Counted from the stretch's first letter, positions 44,772-53,146 are shown. The stretch is DNA of 64,000 nucleotides from Streptomyces capitiformicae (GCF_002214185.1 NZ_CP022161.1:9555486-9619485); one strand, 5' to 3'. Made by a program: numbers and translations. The notes: generated by a model not told the origin, from the letters alone.

Positions 44772-46520
44772 GCGACGGCCCCCGCCCGGACAGCACTGGT
44801 CAGCCGATTAGCGGAGTGACCGACCGGGTGACTGGTGGAGTGACCGGCGCGGTCACCGGAGCGCTCCGAGCGCCGGGTTGGGGTCGGTTGCTCGGGTCGG
44901 GGCTGCCGCGTCGCGGCCAGGAGGTCGGCGAGATGTTCGAGTTCGGGCAGGAGGCCGGTTCCGGCGTACTGCCAGTGGGAGATGACCAGCGTCGTATCCG
45001 AGTCCACGCGCTGACTGGCGGTATCGCGGTGACCTGTGGGGTGGCCGTGACCGGGTCGGTGACCGGCGGTCAGGCCGGTCGGTGACCGGCCCGGTCACCG
45101 ACCGGGTGCCTGTCGGTGCGGTGGTCAGCGGTCGGCATGTCGGCTGCGGCGTCGAGTCGGCCGATTTGCGCCAGGCTGTGCGTTCGGCGCGGAGGTGGGC
45201 GAGGGTGGTGGAGTAGTGGCGGGTGCGGGTGGAGAAGTGGCCTCGGAAGCCGAGCATGTGGGCCCATTGGCGCAGGCGGAGGTGGGCGTGTCGGCGATTG
45301 GTGGCGAGGTGCCAGGCGGTGTGGATCATGCGGCGGGCGTGGTCGGTGATGCCGTGGGTCGCGAGTTCGGCGAGGAGTCGGAGGCGGCGGTCGAGAGTGC
45401 CGGTGGCGGTCTCGGCGCCTTTGGTGGCGTACTTGGCTATGTAGGTGGCGACGTGCCGGTCGGTGACCGGGCCGCCCTCGGTGAAGTCGGTGCCGCGGAT
45501 CGCGCGGACGTCGATCTGCCGCCCGAACCGGAACACCAACCGCCCCGTCAGATCTGAGGCTTGGGGCGGGGGCGCGGGGGCGTATCCGGTGGGCTGTGGC
45601 TGCTTCGGCGGCTCGCCCTCGTGGTGGACGCGGGTGCGTGCGGCGGCGGCGCGGACAGCGTGGTCGAGGAGCTGGACGCTGGCCCAGGCGGGTGGGGTGC
45701 TGGTAGGGCCGGTGGGGCCGTCGAGGCGGATGACGGCGTGGAAGTGGATCTGGCCCCGTTTCTGGTACTCGGCGACCTTGGCGTACGAGAGAGTGGCGTG
45801 ATGGCGCAGGACCCGCTGCGGCACCCCAGCCGCCTTGGCGATCTCGCGACGCAGGTGGGTGGTGAAGCGGGCCCACAGGGCCGGGGCGTGCGCGTTCCAC
45901 AGCACCGCGCCCGCGTAGTCGTACCGCTCGGGGTCGAGCGGGGTGCCCAGCAGCCGGTCGTCGTCGGGGTGGGTGTGGCCGCAGTGGCAGCGGCCGGTGT
46001 CGGGCTGGTTGTGGACGGGGCCGAAGCCGGGTGCGGTGAGGGTGGCGAACACGCGTGGGCGGGCGGCGACGCTGGTGGGGACGGTCTTGCCGCCGCGAAG
46101 GCCTGCGGTGATGAGTTGGTAGGTGTCGTAGCGGTAGACGGTGGAGCAGGCGGGGCAGCGGGTGGCGCGGCGGTTGCCGCAGCGGACCAGCAGTTCGCCC
46201 GCCGGGAGTTGACCGGAGTCGAAGTGGTCGAGGATCTCGCCGGTCGCGCTGTCCAGACGGGTGCGGTGCCCAGTGAGGCGGATCGGGTGCGCGCACCCGC
46301 CGAGCGTGCTGATCTGTCGTGCGAGGGGTGCGAGTTGGCCGGTGGCGGCGAGCTTCGCCAGCTTGCCGGTCAACCTGGCGCGGCGCTCCAGCGCCGCATG
46401 CCGACCGGCGGACGCGTCGGTGGTGCTGTGCGTCGGGGTGGGCGGCGCGGTTGGTGCGGCGAACCTCATGGCGGCAGACAGTGTGCTTGCGGGGGACGGG
46501 ACTTGGAGCTGTGCGGGCAT
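44768..46520 (-). pseudogene. RepSA-like replication initiator, frameshifted near its end
   Basis: The long frame (ATG 46520 downwards) encodes a pSAM2 RepSA-type initiator: CGNRRATRCPACSTVYRYDT, a metal-binding CHCGHTHPDDDRLLG, YQKRGQIHFHAVIRLDG with the HxH of rolling-circle Reps, and TYIAKYATKGAE with the candidate Tyr. In this frame it stops at 44853, but the family's C-terminal segment, TLVISHWQYAGTGLLPELEH, lies one frame over (44768-45007) and ends with a four-base overlap to xis. The shift falls in a zone of GGTGACCGG repeats at 45,050-45,110. So the original gene ended at 44768 and the present product has a wrong C-terminal tail of about 50 residues. Confidence 0.8.
45054..45105. repeat. 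GGTGACCGG repeats with a 31-base palindrome inside rep
   Basis: GGTCGGTGACCGGC occurs at 45054-45067 and again at 45077-45090, a 23-base period. The second copy is part of a palindrome with 15-base arms (CCGGTCGGTGACCGG, 45075-45089, against 45091-45105) and a one-base centre. A related GTGACCG-gcg-CGGTCAC palindrome lies at 44840-44856. They may be regulator or replication-protein sites as well as the cause of the rep frameshift. Confidence 0.75.
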
Positions 46521-46841
46521 GGGTGAATGGCCTTTCGGCGGAAGGCGGAACGTGAGAGGGGCGGCGCGGGGTGCGTGGGCAGGCCGAAGCATTCGGCTCA
46601 CAGGGGAACGGGCGCCTCGTGGGTGGGCGCGGATGCCGGGACCGGCGGGGTCTGGGCGGAGTGCGCGCGGTGATCACCGGCGGGTGCGTGACGTTAACAT
46701 CGGCCCACAGGCGCATTCAAGTACATCCATCCTGATTCCTTTCTTGTGAGTGGTGGGGCGCGGGTAGTGTGGGGCCGGTTTCCCGGTTTGGACGGGCCGG
46801 ATCTTGCTGGTAAAGGGCGTGGAAAGCGGGGGTGACCGGGC

Positions 46842-47273
46842 GTGGTGGTGGGGCGGCGCGGGCGCAGGCCGGCGGGCAGTGGGGTGCAGTTGACGTTCGA
46901 GGTGATCGCCGAGATCCTGCGCGAGCGGATCCGCTCGGGCGGGTTGCGGCCGGGGGACGCGTTGCCGACGCAGGCCGTGTTGATGCGGGAGTTCGGGGCG
47001 GCGAGCCTGACCGTGCAGAAGGCCATGGCCCTGTTGAAGCAGGACGGGTGGGCGGTCTCCCGCCCCGGCAAGGGAGCCTTCGTCGCCCACCACGACCACG
47101 CTGCCGACAATGCCGATGACCTCGACGGCCCGGACGCGACCGCATCCGTCGGCGGGACGGCGGCTCGCGTCGAGGCGCTGGAACGTGCGCTGGCCGAGGC
47201 CGCTCAGCAGATTGCCGACCTTCGTGGCCGCGTCGAGGCACTGGAGTCAGGCGGCGGCGGGCGGGGCCACTGA
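46842..47273 (+). CDS. GntR-family regulator of the integrative element (KorSA-like)
   Basis: A 143-residue regulator with an N-terminal GntR winged helix (TFEVIAEILRERIRSGGLRP, LPTQAVLMREFGAASLTVQK, ALLKQDGWAVSRPGKGAFV) and a C-terminal coiled coil (AARVEALERALAEAAQQIAD then LRGRVEALE) instead of a ligand domain. GntR repressors of this size control replication and transfer in pSAM2-like elements. It diverges from rep across a 320-base gap, as expected for a regulator of rep. The GTG start at 46842 is uncertain; other starts lie within 60 bases. Confidence 0.85.
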   Translation: MVVGRRGRRPAGSGVQLTFEVIAEILRERIRSGGLRPGDALPTQAVLMREFGAASLTVQKAMALLKQDGWAVSRPGKGAFVAHHDHAADNADDLDGPDATASVGGTAARVEALERALAEAAQQIADLRGRVEALESGGGGRGH

Positions 47274-47299
47274 CCCGCCGTGCCGGGACGCTGGAACAG

Positions 47300-47313
47300 G
47301 ACGCTGGTCAGGC
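47300..47313. repeat. left 14-base target duplication of the IS481 element
   Basis: GACGCTGGTCAGGC directly abuts the left inverted repeat. An identical copy follows the right end at 49319-49332. Both orientation and position fit a target-site duplication. Confidence 0.85.
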
Positions 47314-49318
47314 TGTCTAGTCCCAGGTGATGCTTGACGTTCTGGTCCCAGCTGATGCCTGACGGTGGGCCTAGACAACATCGGAAACCTTGTAGGGCTT
47401 GTCAGCCTTCACGTGGCGGACGGGGATGTCGGTAGTGCGCTGGATGACGCGGACCTGGCCGTCCAGCTCGACCGTGAGGGTCGATTCCGACACGTGCACG
47501 GTGATGGTCCGGCCTGCGTACGGGCGGCCGAGGGAGACCCTCTGCCGACAGACCATGACCGTGCCCACCGCGCTGACCCGCCGCTGGACACGCACCGGCT
47601 CCACCCGGGGCCGTGGCGGCGGGCCCGCAGGCCGCAGACCACGCAGACGCTGCACCTCATCCGGGGTGAGCGGGTTGGGCCGCACCCGCAGCAGCTCCCG
47701 CGAAGACGGGTCGAAGAACGACAGCGTGGCCTCGTCGATCCGGACGCCCACCTGCCGCCCGCCCAGGATCTCCGCTGCCAGCACCTGGCGCCCGGCCAGG
47801 CCCACCAGCCCGCTGTTGTTCACGGTCCGGTCCACCTCGAACGCGGCCCCCTCACCCACCGGCAGCGGAGACGGACCCGCCGCACGCCCGCCCCGAGCCG
47901 CCAGCTGCGCCAGATCCGCCACCGACAGATGCGACCGCACCGTCTTGATCCGCGCCCCGGCGACCAGCAGATGGATCACCTGCGTGTCGGCCCAGAACGT
48001 CACCGTCAGACCCGACCGGGCCGGACCCAGCCAGAACTGCTTGCCCGCGACCTGGAGATTCCCACACGCAGGCACCACCCGCTCGAACTCCACCGGCCCG
48101 CCATGCTCGACCGGCGCCAGGTCACCCGCCGCCCTCTGATCCGGCAGCTCAGGCACGGCCGTCACCGGCTCAGCCGGTTCCACTGCAGAGGGCTCCACTA
48201 CAGGAGCCGTCCGCTGCTGCGGGACGAGCGCGAGGACCCCGGGCACCCTCAAGCCGAGCACCTCCCGCTCATGCTCGGGAACAGGCGTGAACTGGTCCGC
48301 AGGGCTCTGCATCCCAAGCGCCTGATGCGGACGCGAGGAGTTGTACTCCTCAACCCACGCATCCAGCGCCCGCTGAGCTGCCTGGACACTCTCGAACGGG
48401 CCGCAGTCATCGAGGAGTTCACGCCGCAGCGTCTGGTGGAACCGCTCGACCTTGCCCGTCGTGGTCGGCGAGGCCGGCTGCGTCAGCCGGTGCGCGATCC
48501 CGTTCTCCCGGCAGATCCGGTCGAACAACACCTCACCGCCCTGCCCGAACCGGTCGGTGAACTGCTTGCCGTTGTCGGTGAGCACCTCCTGCGGCACCCC
48601 GAACGCCCGCAGAGCATGGACGAACGCCGAGCAGACCGCCCGCCCCGTCGCCCGGGCCACCACTGACGCGATCACGCAGTACCGGGAATGATCGTCCACA
48701 CCCGTCACGATCTTCGCCTCGGTCAGCTCGCCCGTGACCGGGTCGACCAGCATCACCCCGCCGACGATGTCCATCTGCCACAACTGCATCGGCTCATCGC
48801 GCTGCCAGCGCTTGTAATCCGACCGCTTCCGGCGCCGCACGCCCGGCTCCACGAGCCCATGCCGCACCAAGATCCGGTAGACCGTCATCCGCGACGGCAC
48901 CGGATCCACCACACCAGCCCGCTCCAGCACATGAGCGATCCGCCGCGGACCCCACCGAGGATGCTTACGCCGCAGCTCACACACCGCCGCCTCCACCTCG
49001 GCAGAGGCCTGATGCGGACACGAGGCAGGCCTACGCGAACGGTCCACCAACCCCGCCAGACCCGAGGCGGCATACCGCGACTTCCACCCGCTGACCGTCT
49101 GCCGGGACACACCCAGCTGAGCAGCGACCTCCGTCACCGTCGCACCCGCCAGCACCGCAAGCACAGCCCGGTATCTCTGCTCAACAACCGACAACTCCAC
49201 CAGCGCCAATCCCGGCCTCCCCACACACGCCGCAACGACGCGCACAGAAAAGCCGATCACGGCCACTGTCAACCATCAGCTGGGACCGAAGTGTCAAGCA
49301 TCTACCGGGACCGGACAA
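47314..49318. mobile_element. complete IS481-family insertion sequence
   Basis: An element of about 2.0 kb bounded by imperfect inverted repeats of roughly 50 bases: both ends, read inwards, begin TGTC, then share GATGCTTGAC and GGTCCCAGCTGATG at equal distances (47314-47365 and 49266-49317). The 14-base direct duplication outside confirms insertion by transposition. It contains one transposase gene on the minus strand. It lies inside the integrative element, between the GntR regulator and the toxin-antitoxin pair, and appears intact, so the insertion may be recent. Confidence 0.88.
47371..49272 (-). CDS. IS481-family transposase with long C-terminal extension
   Basis: The N-terminal HTH (TVTEVAAQLGVSRQTVSGWK) is followed by a second DNA-binding segment (KHPRWGPRRIAHVLERAGVV) and a DDE integrase core: LWQMDIVGG (first Asp), LTDNGKQFTDRF (second Asp) and TTGKVERFHQTLRRE (Glu), ending with EEYNSSRPHQALG. 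After the core come some 300 more residues of beta-rich sequence with two similar repeats (VIHLLVAGARIKTVRSHLSV and VTVHVSESTLTVELDG-like), longer than the usual 330-residue IS481 transposase. The real start may be about 60 bases downstream, near LVELSVVEQRYRAVL, where typical family members begin. Confidence 0.92.
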   Translation of the reverse strand: MTVAVIGFSVRVVAACVGRPGLALVELSVVEQRYRAVLAVLAGATVTEVAAQLGVSRQTVSGWKSRYAASGLAGLVDRSRRPASCPHQASAEVEAAVCELRRKHPRWGPRRIAHVLERAGVVDPVPSRMTVYRILVRHGLVEPGVRRRKRSDYKRWQRDEPMQLWQMDIVGGVMLVDPVTGELTEAKIVTGVDDHSRYCVIASVVARATGRAVCSAFVHALRAFGVPQEVLTDNGKQFTDRFGQGGEVLFDRICRENGIAHRLTQPASPTTTGKVERFHQTLRRELLDDCGPFESVQAAQRALDAWVEEYNSSRPHQALGMQSPADQFTPVPEHEREVLGLRVPGVLALVPQQRTAPVVEPSAVEPAEPVTAVPELPDQRAAGDLAPVEHGGPVEFERVVPACGNLQVAGKQFWLGPARSGLTVTFWADTQVIHLLVAGARIKTVRSHLSVADLAQLAARGGRAAGPSPLPVGEGAAFEVDRTVNNSGLVGLAGRQVLAAEILGGRQVGVRIDEATLSFFDPSSRELLRVRPNPLTPDEVQRLRGLRPAGPPPRPRVEPVRVQRRVSAVGTVMVCRQRVSLGRPYAGRTITVHVSESTLTVELDGQVRVIQRTTDIPVRHVKADKPYKVSDVV

Positions 49319-49332
49319 GACGCTGGTCAGGC
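49319..49332. repeat. right 14-base target duplication of the IS481 element
   Basis: An identical copy of GACGCTGGTCAGGC (also at 47300-47313), directly after the right inverted repeat. Confidence 0.85.
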
Positions 49333-50086
49333 GATGCGTCCAGATTTTCTCTACGAGGTTCAAGGCGGCGCCCGCCCGCCAGAGCCGGCCACCGCCGCCG
49401 ACCGACCCGCCGTCGGGCAAGCAGCCGACGCCCGTCCTGGGCGCGGCGGGTGGTCGGACCCACGCGTGAGCTTGGTGCCGCCGGATCCAAGTTGCGGCGT
49501 GGAGCCCCTCGCGCTTCGCACAGCAAGTTGTCGCCCACGACCGTCCTACGGCCGGATCGCAGGCACAGGGCTGGCCAGGGGGCCGACCCTTCGCGTCTAT
49601 CGCCAGGCTCACCGAGGGCGGTGGCCGACGTTGCCTTCGGCGGGGAGCATGAAGCTCCCGGCGCCCCGCCATCGGCCGATCCCTCCCCACCCGGATCTGG
49701 AAAACATGCACTCGGCCGTTCGCCGCGGCCTGCTCCCTGCGCGGTCCACGGATGCGCGTTGGGCCTTGAGCGGCGACTGACTCAGGATCCGTCGACGGCT
49801 GGTGACCGAGCTGAGCAGACCCCGGCTTCCGGCGCGGCAAGCCGTCCGGGCGGACGCACTGATGTAGCAGGACCAAGTGCCTGCCCCATTCATTGGCCCG
49901 GTGTATGGCCCCTGCCCGTACCCGACCACACCCCCAGGCAAGCCATCGGCCCAGGATCCCGCCGGCACCTGCGAGGATCGGCGCACGCACGTTCGGAGAT
50001 CGGCTGTGGGGTGAAGCCCGGTGTCGGCGCGGTGCAGCCCCCGTATGCTGGCCTCGGTAGCCGCATCCCATCCCGTGGAGGTCCCG
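49333..50086. other. 754-base stretch without a recognisable gene
   Basis: Several open frames exist on both strands, but none has a recognisable motif, start signal or the expected codon-position bias. It may be decayed element DNA between the IS insertion and the toxin-antitoxin genes. The promoter of the antitoxin gene should lie at its right end, before GTGGAGG (about 50075-50081). Confidence 0.5.
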
Positions 50087-50284
50087 ATGAGCACACCCGA
50101 CGCGGAGTATTCCGGCTACCCACCGCTTCGGCCCCGAGTTTCGGTCGAGGAACTGCTGGCCGCGAAGAACACCCAGCCGATCCGGTCCCTGGACGACCTC
50201 GCCGCCGACACCTTCGAGTCGGACGAGGAACTGGAGGAGTTCCTGGCCTTCACGTACGCCGAGCGCCACCGCGACGTCGCCTGA
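50087..50284 (+). CDS. antitoxin of a PIN-domain toxin-antitoxin pair
   Basis: A 65-residue acidic protein (SLDDLAADTFESDEELEEFL) with no clear DNA-binding motif, starting at ATG 50087 behind GTGGAGG. It is directly followed, nine bases on, by a PIN ribonuclease gene. Small acidic proteins in this position are antitoxins that block PIN toxins; the role is inferred from order and size. It may help keep the integrative element in the population. Confidence 0.75.
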   Translation: MSTPDAEYSGYPPLRPRVSVEELLAAKNTQPIRSLDDLAADTFESDEELEEFLAFTYAERHRDVA

Positions 50285-50293
50285 GCCGCCGCC

Positions 50294-50698
50294 GTGCAAC
50301 CCGTCATCCTCGATACCGACGTCGCCTCGCTGTCCCACAAGCGCAAGCTCACCGGCCCGCTCGCCACCAGGCTGATCGGCCGCAAGCCGCTGATCACCTT
50401 CGTGACCTTCGGTGAACTGACCAAGTGGACCGAGATCCGTCACTGGGGCACCCGCAGCCGCCAGGAACTCGCCGACTGGCTCTCCGGCATCCCGATCCTT
50501 CCCGGCGACGAAGCCGTCGCCGCAACCTGGGGCCGCCTGTCAGCCGCGGGCATACAACGCGGACGACCACGCCCGATCAACGACATGTGGATCGCGGCCT
50601 GTGCCCTCACCTACGACCTGCCGCTGGCCACGCTCAACCTCAAGGACTACGAGGACTTCCAAGCCCACCACGGTCTGCGCATCCTCGGCACGGAGTAG
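50294..50698 (+). CDS. PIN-domain ribonuclease toxin (VapC-like)
   Basis: A 134-residue PIN protein. The acidic metal-binding residues are in place: VILDTDVAS (Asp near the N-terminus), FGELTKW (Glu), INDMWIAACAL (Asp) and the end ATLNLKDYEDF (Asp). PIN toxins cut tRNA or rRNA. GTG 50294 is the only sensible start. It pairs with the small acidic protein upstream and ends about 200 bases before the right arm repeat of the integrative element. Confidence 0.88.
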   Translation: MQPVILDTDVASLSHKRKLTGPLATRLIGRKPLITFVTFGELTKWTEIRHWGTRSRQELADWLSGIPILPGDEAVAATWGRLSAAGIQRGRPRPINDMWIAACALTYDLPLATLNLKDYEDFQAHHGLRILGTE

Positions 50699-51021
50699 CC
50701 GCCTGCGCAGCCGGACCGGGCTCCCAGACCAGGCAGCGGCCCGTGACCAGGCTGACCAAGAACGGGCTGTCGGCGCATGGCCTCCGACGGGGAGCCAAGC
50801 TGGCCCCCTCCGAGCGGCGAACCCGTCCCGCCCCGGCCCCGCACTGCCGAACCGGCGGACGGCCGAGCCGCCGCGAGTCCCCAGCCCTGCCTGAGGGGTC
50901 AAGACCCTTGACGGCAGTAGTGACGGCAACAACCACGAACAACCCCGGCCGAACCCGCACCTCAGCGGACCGCCGAATATCACTTGACCTGCGAAAACGC
51001 AGGTAGAGAGAGGCCGCGCAG
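50699..51021. other. right end region of the integrative element, no gene
   Basis: This 323-base gap contains the right copy of the arm-type repeat (50908-50930) and a small hairpin, CCTGCG-aaaa-CGCAGG (about 50987-51002). It stops exactly where toxin-cassette homology begins (51022). No tRNA gene and no long repeat shared with the left end were found; only GGCCGCG occurs just outside both ends (near 43230 and 51013). Confidence 0.5.
50908..50930. repeat. right arm-type direct repeat of the integrative element
   Basis: TTGACGGCAGTAG followed by TGACGGCAAC, the same sequence and orientation as at 43269-43292 with one T fewer. Together they bracket about 7.6 kb holding int, xis, rep, the GntR regulator, IS481 and the PIN pair. 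Confidence 0.6.
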
Positions 51022-51468
51022 CACACGTACTATGTGGTGGCGGGGGCTACGCCGGTCCTCGTTCACAACTGCAACCTGGGTGACTATGCCGACAGCCTGC
51101 GTGCTGGCTTCAATAAAACGGATGGCCCCTTCTTTGCGGCGAAATACACATCACCGTCAGGGCGAACCTATTTTGGTCACTCGGGTCATGACCTGACGCC
51201 AGCTCCCGGTGGAGAGGTGGATTCTCTCGTGCGGCAGTTCACGCCTGAGGGGGGTCGCTACCATGCGGGATGTGCTGAAACGATGTGCCTCATCCAGGCG
51301 GAGGCGGCCGAGGGTGCGGCCGGGATCCGAGGGGGATCGTTCGAAGTGGTAAAGGTGCGGGGATTGAATTCTCCGCCCGGTGGCGCGCACGGCACGCCTG
51401 CCAGTCCATGTGCGTTGGTCTGTCAGCCCAGGCTGCAACATCAGGGGATCAGTTTCGAAGGTGGTTGA
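51022..51468 (+). CDS. orphan toxin cassette: Hint tail plus second deaminase-like domain
   Basis: The frame from CAC 51022 reads HTYYVVAGATPVLVHNC and then LGDYADSLRAGF, matching the last 17 residues of the RHS Hint domain and the first residues of its toxin. It then becomes a different but related toxin: SPSGRTYFGHSGHD, GCAETMCLIQAEAAEG (Cys-Ala-Glu) and ASPCALVCQPRLQ. The second cysteine pair is PCALVC, with three residues between the cysteines rather than the usual two. There is no start codon or ribosome site at the beginning and a TAG stands in frame at 51004, so the cassette is silent where it lies and would need recombination onto the full-length RHS gene to be expressed. Confidence 0.82.
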   Translation, partial: HTYYVVAGATPVLVHNCNLGDYADSLRAGFNKTDGPFFAAKYTSPSGRTYFGHSGHDLTPAPGGEVDSLVRQFTPEGGRYHAGCAETMCLIQAEAAEGAAGIRGGSFEVVKVRGLNSPPGGAHGTPASPCALVCQPRLQHQGISFEGG

Positions 51469-51469
51469 T

Positions 51470-51811
51470 GTGGCCAGAGAGCACCTCCAGGTTAATCGAT
51501 TCGGGTTTGCCGAATATGAAGACATGATTGAGCTCGCCCATGGAGTAGATGCTCCAAGGGTGGTGGGAGTGTTGAGTTCGATCGTGGAGCTGGTTCTCGC
51601 AGGGGAAGACGACATGCTCGATTCGCTATCGGATGGTGCGCAAGCAGATTTCGTAGTCCCCCTAGGGATGTGCGCGAGGATGCTTTCGAGTGGTGATTAT
51701 TCGGCGCTGGAGCTGGTCTCTGCCGCCTGCACCGTGAGATATAGCGCCGAATCCCACATGTCTGAGTTTCCGGGCGACCTCGCGCAAATGCTGTCTCAGT
51801 TGCCTCGCTGA
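51470..51811 (+). CDS. putative immunity protein of the orphan deaminase cassette
   Basis: A 113-residue protein of low-GC codon use starting at GTG 51470, two bases after the orphan toxin stop, with GAAGG (51457-51461) as ribosome site. Its sequence (e.g. FGFAEYEDMIELAHGVDAPR, VVGVLSSIVELVLAGEDDML) is helical and shows no family that I know, and it is not SUKH-like. Its position directly behind a toxin tip makes an immunity role the likeliest. Unlike the toxin, it has start signals of its own. Confidence 0.7.
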   Translation: MAREHLQVNRFGFAEYEDMIELAHGVDAPRVVGVLSSIVELVLAGEDDMLDSLSDGAQADFVVPLGMCARMLSSGDYSALELVSAACTVRYSAESHMSEFPGDLAQMLSQLPR

Positions 51812-51911
51812 GGGATAGCGATGGCAAGCCAGAGGCCCCGCCGGGTGAGGAGTCCTGGCGGGGTCTCTGGGGTGGGTGACGGAAGTAGTGGAAGTTCCAG
51901 GAGCAGGGTGG

Positions 51912-52559
51912 CGGTCGAGAAGACCAAGGACGCGGTCGACGCCGCCGACAAGGTCACCCCGCCGGTCACCCCGAAGCCGAAGGAGAAGCCGGCCCCGGCA
52001 CCTCCGGCCAAGGCCAAGGAGGCACCCGAGGCCAAGAAGGGCGACTCCGGCGGCAAGAAGGGGCGACGGCGCGGATAAGAAGTCCGACACCGGAGGGGGT
52101 GGCAAGGACGCCGACGCACCCGCTGCGGGCGGCTCCTGCAAGACGAGCAACAGCTTCATCCCTGGCACGCTCGTCCTGATGGCCGACGGCTCCGCCAAGC
52201 CGATCGAGGACGTCGAGACCGGTGACAAGGTCCTTGCCACGGACCCCGAGACCGGCGAGACCACAACGGAGACGGTCACCGCCGAGATCAAGGGCGAGGG
52301 CCTCAAGCACCTGGTCGAACTCACCGTTGACACGGACGGCGACACGGGCACGGCCACGGCCACGATCACCGCGACCGACGGCCACCCCTTCTGGGTCCCC
52401 TCACTCGGCGAATGGATCGACGCCACCGACCTCAAGAGCGGCCAGTGGCTGCGCACGAGCGCGGGCACTCTGGTCCAGATCACAGCGGTGGAACACCGGA
52501 CCAGCGGGTCGGCCACCGTCCACAACCTGACGGTCGACAACGCCCACACGTACTATTGA
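51912..52559 (+). pseudogene. displaced, frameshifted copy of the RHS linker-Hint segment
   Basis: This 645-base stretch is a close copy of RHS gene positions about 41,680-42,320: the linker (KTKDAVDAADKVTPPVTPKP) and the Hint domain (SFIPGTLVLMADGSAKPIED, DGHPFWVPSLGEW). An extra G in AAGGGGCGACGG at about 52,062-52,067 shifts the frame. It has no RHS part upstream. It ends exactly at the HTYY codons (52545-52556), followed by TGA, so it stops where the orphan toxin cassette begins. It looks like the other half of a recombination product. Confidence 0.88.
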
Positions 52560-52577
52560 TCCGAAACTCAAAGGGTT

Positions 52578-52796
52578 CTATTCGAGGATGTAGCGGACGT
52601 GGGGTCCGCCGAAGTAGCCGCGGACGATGTGCGGCGCCTTGAGCGAGACCTGGAACACCGCCGCGACGTCCTCACGAGTCCGGCCGGCCACCAACGCGGC
52701 CACCGCCCGCAGCCGAAGAACCTCCTGCGCCGACGGCGACAACTGCCGTGCGTCCCCCACCAGTTCACTCACACAGGGATCAACGACCCGGAACAC
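52578..52796 (-). pseudogene. N-terminal remnant of an IS630-like transposase
   Basis: The minus-strand frame encodes ARQLSPSAQEVLRLRAVAAL and VAGRTREDVAAVFQVSLKA, the HTH region of IS630-type transposases. The core is absent; after FQVSLKA the sequence is unrelated and stops. It lies a few bases past the end of the Hint copy, so transposition may have helped break that copy. Confidence 0.5.
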
Positions 52797-53025
52797 CTAC
52801 CGTTTCGGATCAATAGGCATAACCGGCCCTCTCACCGGGCGCATGCTCACCGGCAACGCAGACGGCTTCTGGGGCCCGAACGTCTCCTCAGCCCCGGACT
52901 TTCTCGCCTGGTATGAACGATGGCTCGACCACATGGCTGGCGGACAGGACAACCGGGCTCTGGAGCTCACCTCACCCCAGCTCCGAGCGCATCCGATTCG
53001 GCAGCGGCTCGCTCACTCGCCGTGA
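52795..53025 (+). pseudogene. C-terminal fragment of an SMI1/KNR4 (SUKH)-type immunity protein
   Basis: The plus-strand frame encodes YRFGSIGITGPLTGRMLTGN and SAPDFLAWYERWLDHMAGG, which resemble the end of SMI1/KNR4-type immunity proteins. There is no start and no N-terminal half. It fits the pattern of leftover immunity genes behind an RHS locus and suggests that a third toxin cassette once lay here. Confidence 0.45.
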
Positions 53026-53146
53026 CCACTCCACAGAACCTGAGCCAGAACCGAAACCGGTGAACAAAGCCACCCACCTGCGGTCTTCGCGTCGCGGCTT
53101 GTTACGGCCCTTCCACGGTGCGGCCTCAGCTTGACGCTGCCGGTGA

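Noticed and set aside
45054..45105. A CRISPR array
   Set aside because: The repeats are short, only two units are regular, and they contain no unique spacers; they lie inside the rep gene. No CRISPR-like array was seen elsewhere.
45070..46716. A 548-codon frame overlapping rep on the same strand
   Set aside because: Pro/Arg-rich out-of-frame translation; the rep frame carries the HxH and Cys motifs.
52557..52577. IS630 insertion at TA as the only explanation for the end of the Hint copy at HTYY
   Set aside because: Not excluded, but it would not explain why the orphan cassette begins at the same bases; kept as the alternative in the finding rather than as a feature.
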